25,194 nucleotides of DNA. Source: Firmicutes bacterium CAG:145. Lineage in GTDB: Bacteria; Bacillota; Clostridia; Peptostreptococcales; Anaerovoracaceae. The position numbers were made by a program, and so were the translations under genes. Of this stretch, positions 19,925 to 25,194 are shown one piece after another. The stretch is taken from assembly GCA_000435715.1 (NCBI GenBank), contig FR882593.1, positions 199,092 to 224,285 of the forward strand, in the 5' to 3' direction. Numbering within the stretch: the stretch's first letter is position 1; each line of letters begins with the position of its first letter. Below the pieces are notes generated by a model. That model saw nothing but the letters and a program-made list of their open reading frames with translations. It did no database searches and was not told where the DNA came from.

Positions 19925-20740
19925 ATGTATTATGATACTATGGATAAACAAATAGATTTTGAGAATCTCGAAAGCCTCACAGGTGAAACGGATGAGAAAT
20001 ACGAGGCTTTCGTGGAAAAATTCAAGCCAAAGAAAACAACTGATGACTGTTTCACACCTCCGGAAGTTTATGAGATCATAAAGAACTGGGTCATGAAGCA
20101 GTATAATATACCTCAAACCGCAAAGATTGTGAGACCTTTCTACCCCGGCGGGGACTATAAAAACTATGATTACCCGAAAGACTGCGTAGTCATAGATAAT
20201 CCGCCTTTTAGTTTAATCTCGCAAATCGTAAAGGAATATAACCGGCGTGGGATAAAGTACTTCTTGTTCGCTCCTACCCTGACGCTTTTTTCTACCGCAG
20301 CAGGGAAGACAAGTTACATAGTGGCCGGAGCCAAGATAACATATCAAAACGGTGCGAACGTAAATACGTCATTTGTCACAAATTTAGAAAAATGCAAAGT
20401 AAGGATAGTAGGAGAGATCAACGAACTGATAAAGAATACCAAAATATCGAAGAAAAAACCAAAGTATGAATACCCTAAAAATATAATCAGCGCAGCTATA
20501 TTGCAAAAAATGTGCCGCTATGACGTGGATATAAAAATACCAGAAAAAGAGACCTTTTTCATAAGAAAAATGGAAAAGCAAAAGAGTGGCATATACGGGT
20601 CGGCTTTTTTAATATCAGATCAAGCGGCCGAAAAAATAAAAGAGGAAATGACACGGATAGAGAACATAAAACAGTGGGAACTGTCTGAAAAAGAAAAGGA
20701 TATAATAAAATATCTGACTATGGGCGAATGGCAAGAATGA
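19925..20740 (+). CDS. Phage adenine-specific DNA methyltransferase-like protein
   Basis: 271 residues. The catalytic motif IV of the N6-adenine type is present as DNPPFS near residue 91. The segment TDDCFTPPEVYEIIKNWV near 40 and VRPFYPGGDY near 70 are typical of phage methyltransferase-like proteins with a compact AdoMet domain (motif I is divergent: no clear FxGxG). GANVNTSFVTNL follows. It could protect phage DNA from restriction. ATG 19925 is preferred to the adjacent TTG; AGGGG is 10 bases upstream. Confidence 0.65.
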   Translation: MYYDTMDKQIDFENLESLTGETDEKYEAFVEKFKPKKTTDDCFTPPEVYEIIKNWVMKQYNIPQTAKIVRPFYPGGDYKNYDYPKDCVVIDNPPFSLISQIVKEYNRRGIKYFLFAPTLTLFSTAAGKTSYIVAGAKITYQNGANVNTSFVTNLEKCKVRIVGEINELIKNTKISKKKPKYEYPKNIISAAILQKMCRYDVDIKIPEKETFFIRKMEKQKSGIYGSAFLISDQAAEKIKEEMTRIENIKQWELSEKEKDIIKYLTMGEWQE

Positions 20741-21024
20741 ACTACGGCAGCCAGAGATGGAAAGAAAAGCGCAAGAAGATCTTAAGGCGCGATAAGTACA
20801 TGGACAGAATAGAAGCGAGATACGGAAGAGCAGTGGAAGCTACAATAGTCCATCACATCTATCCGTCAGAGGATTATCCTGAATATGCATATGAAGACTG
20901 GAACCTTATTTCAGTTAGCAATAAAACTCATGCAGCTCTTCACCTTCCCAATAGTGGACAGCTATCCGATAAGGGAAAGGAACTGATGGAAAAAACGAGA
21001 GCGCCGAGAAAGGAAAAGAAATGA
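20728..21024 (+). CDS. HNH endonuclease of the packaging module
   Basis: 98 residues. HNH motif: IVHHIYPSEDYPEYAYEDW, then NLISVSNKTHAALH, giving His-His, Asn and His at the expected spacing. A basic N-terminal helix (SQRWKEKRKKILRRDKY) precedes it. In cos-type HK97-like phages this gene sits just before the terminases and works with the large subunit in cos cleavage. It overlaps the methyltransferase end by 13 bases; ATG 20737 is an alternative start. Confidence 0.85.
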   Translation: MARMNYGSQRWKEKRKKILRRDKYMDRIEARYGRAVEATIVHHIYPSEDYPEYAYEDWNLISVSNKTHAALHLPNSGQLSDKGKELMEKTRAPRKEKK

Positions 21025-21284
21025 TAGAAAAGCTATACGATATAAAAGAGAAAATAGCTCAGGGCGATACCAGCATAAAGGACATAGACATCATCAACGC
21101 TGCTATAAAATATATCGAGAAGAACGAAGAAGAAAAGGCGATGATGACAAAGGCACTGTATGAGGGAGAGGGTAATATAATTGCTGAAGCAGATAAAATC
21201 ATCCCTGAAGCAGAGCCTGGGATAATAGTCACAATAGATAACGTAAATATATTCTATGGAACTGGTGAAATCAATGAGAAATAA
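21021..21284 (+). CDS. Small acidic phage protein, unknown
   Basis: 87 residues, ATG overlapping the HNH stop, with AAGGAAAAG upstream. It starts with a helical MIEKLYDIKEKIAQGD segment and an acidic coiled part (KYIEKNEEEKAMMTKAL), and ends with short strands (GIIVTIDNVNIFYG). No family recognised. Confidence 0.55.
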   Translation: MIEKLYDIKEKIAQGDTSIKDIDIINAAIKYIEKNEEEKAMMTKALYEGEGNIIAEADKIIPEAEPGIIVTIDNVNIFYGTGEINEK

Positions 21285-21548
21285 AGGAGTAAATGATAGA
21301 ATAGAATCATTATCCCCCCTCCCCTCCGGGGGAGAATAAACTTTTTCCTAATGCGACAGGTACCTGGATTTCCAACTCTGATAGATTTTTGGAAGAGGGG
21401 GAAATCAGTTAAAGGGATATATCACAAAAAACAAAAACTACTTTTTATAGCAAATTTTAATTGAAATAAACCAAGGCCTCAAAAGGCATAAAAAAGGCGG
21501 TAAAAATATATGAGATTTATTTAAAAAAAGTGCAAAAAAGGAGCAGAA
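21285..21548 (+). other. Non-coding gap between HNH and terminase with a possible cos region
   Basis: No gene is visible in 264 bases. The gap holds a sharp C/G-rich tract (CCCCCCTCCCCTCCGGGGG, 21315-21333) in otherwise AT-rich DNA, a GGTACC at 21359, and A/T-rich flanks. HNH-gap-terS is where cos sites of HK97-like Gram-positive phages are found, and C/G-rich partly dyadic cohesive ends are usual. The exact nicks cannot be read from sequence. Confidence 0.4.
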
Positions 21549-21908
21549 ATGAAAGCGGCCGGATATGAAAAAAGAATAATAAAAAAGATGACGGCCGTCA
21601 ACACATATAGGCCAGAGTTCGACCAGACCATAAAGATACTGGCAAAAATATACGAAGAGTTCGACAAGGCAAAAGAACAGTTTGAAGAAAGCGGCGGAGA
21701 GTACGTGATCACCTATACAAATAAGTCCGGGGTGAGTAACATGATAAAAAATCCCATATACAAGATCATCGAAGACATGGAGGACAGAATATTGGCATAC
21801 AACAGAGAACTGGGGCTGACCCCGGTAGGATATAAGAGGATCATGAACAAGTTTGAAAAGGAAAAGAGGTCAGGGCTGGCGGAAGCCCTAAAGAGTCTTG
21901 GAGGCTAA
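21549..21908 (+). CDS. terS: Terminase small subunit (P27 family)
   Basis: 119 residues, the DNA-recognition part of the packaging motor. The layout, an N-terminal helix region, YRPEFDQTIKILAKIYEEFD, then GEYVITYTNKSGVSNMIKNP and a C-terminal LGLTPVGYKR followed by a basic tail, matches the P27/Terminase_4 family in length and order. AAAAAGGAG lies upstream of the ATG. It overlaps the large subunit by 11 bases. Confidence 0.88.
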   Translation: MKAAGYEKRIIKKMTAVNTYRPEFDQTIKILAKIYEEFDKAKEQFEESGGEYVITYTNKSGVSNMIKNPIYKIIEDMEDRILAYNRELGLTPVGYKRIMNKFEKEKRSGLAEALKSLGG

Positions 21909-23628
21909 AAATTTCCAAGAAGTCATAGAGTATGCCGAAAGTATCAGAAGCGGAAAAAAGATCGCATGTACCACGCTGAAGCAGGGAGTCGATAGATTCT
22001 TCAAAGATCTTGAAAATGATAATTACTGGGTCGATAAAAAAGCTGCTGAGTTTTGCATAGGAATCATCGAAAAAACGTTGAAACATTACCAGGGAGAAGA
22101 TCTAACGGGTTTACCAATGAAAGGTAAGCCTTTTTTATTGCAGCCGTTTCACAAATTCATAGTCTACAACGTAGTGGGATTCAAACATAAAGGAACAGAT
22201 ATATTAAAGCACCATGAGGTAATGATTTTTATACCGAGGAAAAATGTAAAGACTACCTTTGCAGCAGCCTTGGCCTGGGCGCTTTCGCTGTACTATAGAA
22301 GGAGCGGATCAAAGCTATATATCACTTCCGCCGCATTGCAGCAATCCATCGAAAGCTTCAACTTTTTGGCATATAACCTGGATGAAATGGGGGAAAGCCA
22401 ACGGCGAGGCGGGGGCGTTAGAATCATAGATAACAATAACGAGCACTCAATAAGCGCAAACTTCCCGGATGGGTCTATATACATAAGGGCTCTGGCCGCA
22501 AATCCTGACGCACAGGATTCGCTGAACTGCAATATAGCAATCGCCGACGAAATACATGCGTATAAAAAACCTAAGCAGTACAATCTATTTAAAGAAGCCA
22601 TGAAAGCCTACACCAATAAATTGATGATCGGGATAACTACGGCAGGAGATAACGAGCAACTGTTTTTAGGTCAAAGATTAAAATACTGCAAAAAGGTGCT
22701 AAACGGAACAATAAAGGACGATCAGTATTTCATATTCATGACATCCGCCGACGCTGACGAAAATGGGGAGATAGATTTTACAAATCCAAAAATCCATGAG
22801 ATGGCCAATCCATCTTATGGGGTGACCATAAGGCCGGAGGAGATTTTAAATGAATCTCTTCAGGCGCAGAACGACCCGCAGCAGAGAAAGGATTTTTTCG
22901 CAAAAAGCCTGAACGTCTTCACCAGTTCTATGAAAGCGTATTTTGATATCGAAGAGTTTAGAGCGTCCGACGAAAAATATAACTGGAGCATTGAAGAACT
23001 ATCGAAGCTACCGATAAAGTGGTATGGCGGAGCTGACCTGTCAAAGCTGCATGATCTTACAGCCACGGCTTTATTTGGAAATTACAAGGGAGTGGATATA
23101 ATAATAAGCCATGCCTTTTTTCCGGTAGTAGCTGCACACATAAAAGCGGATCAGGACAATATACCGCTGTTCGGGTGGCAAGATGATGGGCTTTTAACAA
23201 TGTCAAACTCTCCGACAGTAAACCACGGCGAAGTGGTGGAGTGGTTTAAAAAGATGAGAGATAAGGGGTTCAATATTAACCAAGTGGGACATGATAGAAA
23301 GTTTTGCCGAGAATATTTCATCGGCATGAAAAAAGCCAAGTTTAAGATCATAGACCAGCCTCAGTATTACTTCAAAAAATCCGAGGGGTTTAGATATCTT
23401 GAAAGGTCCGCAAAGAACGGAACCCTATACTATATGCACTCAGAGGCATATGAGTATTGCGTACAAAACGTAGCGGCAATAGAAAAGACAGATGACATGA
23501 TTCAATACGAAAAGATACAGCCGGAGATGAGAATAGACATATTCGACGCTTCGGTTTTTGCATGTATCAGATACCTTGAAAATTTAGAAAAATCCAGCAA
23601 AGGAAAGGAATGGTGGGGAGAAAAGTAA
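21898..23628 (+). CDS. terL: Terminase large subunit
   Basis: 576 residues; the packaging ATPase and nuclease. The Walker A equivalent is IPRKNVKTT near residues 112-120 (family-typical R-K-x-x-K-T form), Walker B with catalytic Glu is NIAIADEIH near 212-220, and the nuclease domain starts near residue 377 with YGGADLSKLHDLTA (first acidic ligand), later DIFDASVF. Start is TTG 21898, overlapping the small subunit end; no ATG lies near. It is full length and uninterrupted. Confidence 0.93.
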   Translation: MEAKNFQEVIEYAESIRSGKKIACTTLKQGVDRFFKDLENDNYWVDKKAAEFCIGIIEKTLKHYQGEDLTGLPMKGKPFLLQPFHKFIVYNVVGFKHKGTDILKHHEVMIFIPRKNVKTTFAAALAWALSLYYRRSGSKLYITSAALQQSIESFNFLAYNLDEMGESQRRGGGVRIIDNNNEHSISANFPDGSIYIRALAANPDAQDSLNCNIAIADEIHAYKKPKQYNLFKEAMKAYTNKLMIGITTAGDNEQLFLGQRLKYCKKVLNGTIKDDQYFIFMTSADADENGEIDFTNPKIHEMANPSYGVTIRPEEILNESLQAQNDPQQRKDFFAKSLNVFTSSMKAYFDIEEFRASDEKYNWSIEELSKLPIKWYGGADLSKLHDLTATALFGNYKGVDIIISHAFFPVVAAHIKADQDNIPLFGWQDDGLLTMSNSPTVNHGEVVEWFKKMRDKGFNINQVGHDRKFCREYFIGMKKAKFKIIDQPQYYFKKSEGFRYLERSAKNGTLYYMHSEAYEYCVQNVAAIEKTDDMIQYEKIQPEMRIDIFDASVFACIRYLENLEKSSKGKEWWGEK

Positions 23629-24818
23629 TGCCAAAGAAAAAAAGCAGAGCAGAACCGCAGGAGATGAAAAAAAGAGGAGTCACCGGTTTTTATATCGGAA
23701 AAGATTTTGAAGAAGATTTAAAGTGCAGGGGATATGTATCATTATCCCATAGTCCGGAGATCGTGGCGGGAGTCGATAAGATTGCGGAGCTGATCGGATC
23801 TATGACTATCCACCTGATGGAGAATAAGGATAATGGAGACGTTAGAGTCAAGAATGGTCTGAGCCGAAAGATCGACATAAATCCATATTCAAATGGTACC
23901 AGGTCACAGCTAATAAAGTGGATTGTAAAAACCATGTTCTTAGAGGGCGAAGGAAATGCAGTCATATACCCCGTAACAAGAAACGGATATCTGAAAGATC
24001 TGAGACCGATACCGGCCTCCTTCGTTTCCTTCGTTCCTGATGGAATGTGGGATTACACGGTAATGATAAACGGAGAAGAGTTTGACCCCGAGGAGGTTCT
24101 GCATTTTACATTAAACCCTGATGAATATTACCCCTGGAAGGGAAGGGGACACGGGGCGACAATATCCAACGTGGCCAACAATCTGAAGCAGGCTCAGGCC
24201 ACAGAAAAAGGATTCATGGAGTCAAAATGGAAGCCTTCCATCATCGTGAAAGTCGATGGACTGATCGATGAGTTTTCGAGCAAGGAAGGAAGAAAAAAGC
24301 TGCTGTCTGAATATATCGACACCAGCGAAGCGGGGGAGCCGTGGATAATTCCGGCTGATCAGTTCGCTATAGAGCAGGTAAAGCCCTTGACCTTATCAGA
24401 TCTTGCTTTAGCTGAATTTGTGGAAATAGATAAAAAGACGGTGGCATCCATTTTAGGAGTGCCGCCGTTTATATTAGGAGTCGGAAATTTTGAAAGGGAT
24501 TCCTGGAACAATTTCATAGCAACGAAGATAATGTCTATTGCGCAAAACATCGAGCAAGAGCTGACCAAAAAGCTGACATATAACCCGAATTGGTTTTTCA
24601 AATTCAACCCCAGATCACTGTACAACTACAGCATAAGCGACATGGCAAGAGTAGCGGACGACCAATATATCCGGGGGATATTCACAGGAAACGAAGTCAG
24701 GGACTGGATAGGCATGCCGCCTGTTGAGGGTCTCGATGAGCTGGTAATTTTAGAAAACTATATACCGAGAGGCATGATAGGAGAACAAAATAAGTTGAAA
24801 GGAGGGGAAGAAATTTGA
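23628..24818 (+). CDS. Phage portal protein (HK97 type)
   Basis: 396 residues; forms the dodecameric ring at the capsid vertex through which DNA passes. Family features include SHSPEIVAGVDKIAELIGSM near the start, FLEGEGNAVIYP, the strand-loop MWDYTVMINGEEFDPEEVLH and the ILGVPPFILGVG motif with ERDSWNNF after it. The start at 23628 overlaps the terminase stop (TAATG) with GGGGAG upstream; ATG 23610 is less well placed. Confidence 0.92.
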   Translation: MPKKKSRAEPQEMKKRGVTGFYIGKDFEEDLKCRGYVSLSHSPEIVAGVDKIAELIGSMTIHLMENKDNGDVRVKNGLSRKIDINPYSNGTRSQLIKWIVKTMFLEGEGNAVIYPVTRNGYLKDLRPIPASFVSFVPDGMWDYTVMINGEEFDPEEVLHFTLNPDEYYPWKGRGHGATISNVANNLKQAQATEKGFMESKWKPSIIVKVDGLIDEFSSKEGRKKLLSEYIDTSEAGEPWIIPADQFAIEQVKPLTLSDLALAEFVEIDKKTVASILGVPPFILGVGNFERDSWNNFIATKIMSIAQNIEQELTKKLTYNPNWFFKFNPRSLYNYSISDMARVADDQYIRGIFTGNEVRDWIGMPPVEGLDELVILENYIPRGMIGEQNKLKGGEEI

Positions 24819-25194
24819 GCGAAAGGCAAATCCGAAGCATAAGCAGGGGAATGAATACGAGAGCAGACGAAGCAACCGGCGATAAATACATCTCCGGTTA
24901 TTTTTCTGTCTTCGATTCGAATTATGAAATTTGGCCAGGCGGAAGCGAGTCCATAGATAAGGGCGCATTTGACAACGCCCTGGGCGACGATATCCGCTGT
25001 TTGGTCGATCACAATTCGAGACTGGTTTTGGGAAGAACAAAGGCGGGCACATTGTCGCTGAATATTGACGAAACCGGTCTATTCGGAGAAGTGAAAATCA
25101 ATCAAAAGGACCAGGACGCCATGAACCTGTATGAAAGGGTGAAACGGGGAGATGTGAATCAGTGTTCTTTCGGATTCGACATTTTATCGGAAGA
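24815..25194 (+). CDS. Prohead protease (HK97 type), 3' end outside window
   Basis: The serine protease that trims scaffold from the immature capsid. TTG 24815, overlapping the portal stop, has AAAGGAGGGG upstream. 126 residues are visible. The family opening (ISRGMNTRADEATGDKYISG), the catalytic His in LVDHNSRLVLGR (about His66) and the catalytic Ser in VNQCSFGF (about Ser118) are present. The window ends within the gene; a major capsid protein is expected next. Confidence 0.9.
   Translation, partial: MSERQIRSISRGMNTRADEATGDKYISGYFSVFDSNYEIWPGGSESIDKGAFDNALGDDIRCLVDHNSRLVLGRTKAGTLSLNIDETGLFGEVKINQKDQDAMNLYERVKRGDVNQCSFGFDILSE

Larger units (their letters stand above)
6722..25194. mobile_element. 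Prophage (HK97-type head genes, serine recombinase), right end outside window
   Basis: The element starts at the cotJC junction. It contains in order: integrase, Abi gene, repressor/Cro switch, early genes, DNA methyltransferase, HUH Rep-like gene, late regulator, HNH, terminases, portal and prohead protease, and it continues past the window. Gene order and the dense ATGA/TAATG overlaps are those of a temperate Firmicutes siphophage. Confidence 0.92.

Noticed and set aside
1..25194. CRISPR array, tRNA, rRNA or insertion sequence
   Set aside because: No regularly spaced repeats, tRNA-like cloverleaf or transposase reading frame was seen on either strand.

Overview
The window joins the chromosome of a spore-forming, low-to-mid GC Clostridia-type Firmicute to the left part of an integrated tailed-phage genome. 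Evidence for the host type: strong AGGAGG ribosome sites, consensus sigma-A promoters, a PdaA-type spore-cortex deacetylase, and a cotJC spore-coat gene. The species cannot be named from the sequence.

Chromosomal part (1 to about 6,720). In order: the 3' end of pdaA; a short, independently promoted and terminated RNA of about 135 nt; a polar amino-acid ABC transporter (permease and ATPase, no binding protein beside them); a secreted lipoprotein nuclease of the Endonuclea_NS_2 type; a WYL-domain regulator; an azlC/azlD branched-chain amino-acid exporter pair in which azlC carries a small frameshifting deletion; a 30-residue membrane microprotein; and, on the minus strand, cotJC lacking its first 25-30 codons.

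Phage part (about 6,722 to the end of the window, continuing beyond it). A large serine recombinase stops 11 bases from the point where cotJC resumes, so the left attachment site lies in the conserved start of cotJC. The missing cotJC start should be at the right end of the prophage, outside the window. The layout resembles the skin element in sigK and SPbeta in spsM, where excision in the mother cell rebuilds a sporulation gene. Next to the recombinase is an Abi_2 (AbiD/F) HEPN RNase gene whose leader is a short promoter-hairpin-T-tract unit resembling an RNA antitoxin. Then come a divergent repressor/Cro switch with operator-like repeats (9.6-10.4 kb) and a run of small early genes, including a zinc-finger HNH-like protein and an SLT lysozyme-like enzyme. 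A second XRE regulator follows, with its own dyad operator and a terminator buried in an opposing gene. Next is a gene-free stretch of about 410 bases with eight perfect stems (14.04-14.45 kb), a strong candidate for a structured RNA.

From 14.5 to 18.4 kb the accessory genes look eroded: a C5 DNA methyltransferase with an in-frame TAA, a radical-SAM-like gene reduced to its two ends, a frameshifted small gene, a shortened DUF551-like gene and a possibly frameshifted membrane protein. From 18.7 kb onward the genes look intact: an HUH Rep-like protein, a RinA/ArpU-like late regulator, an adenine methyltransferase-like protein, then HNH, a gap with a possible cos site, the small and large terminase subunits, portal and the start of the prohead protease. 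This is the usual head module of an HK97-type cos siphophage.

No tRNA, rRNA, CRISPR array or insertion sequence was seen.
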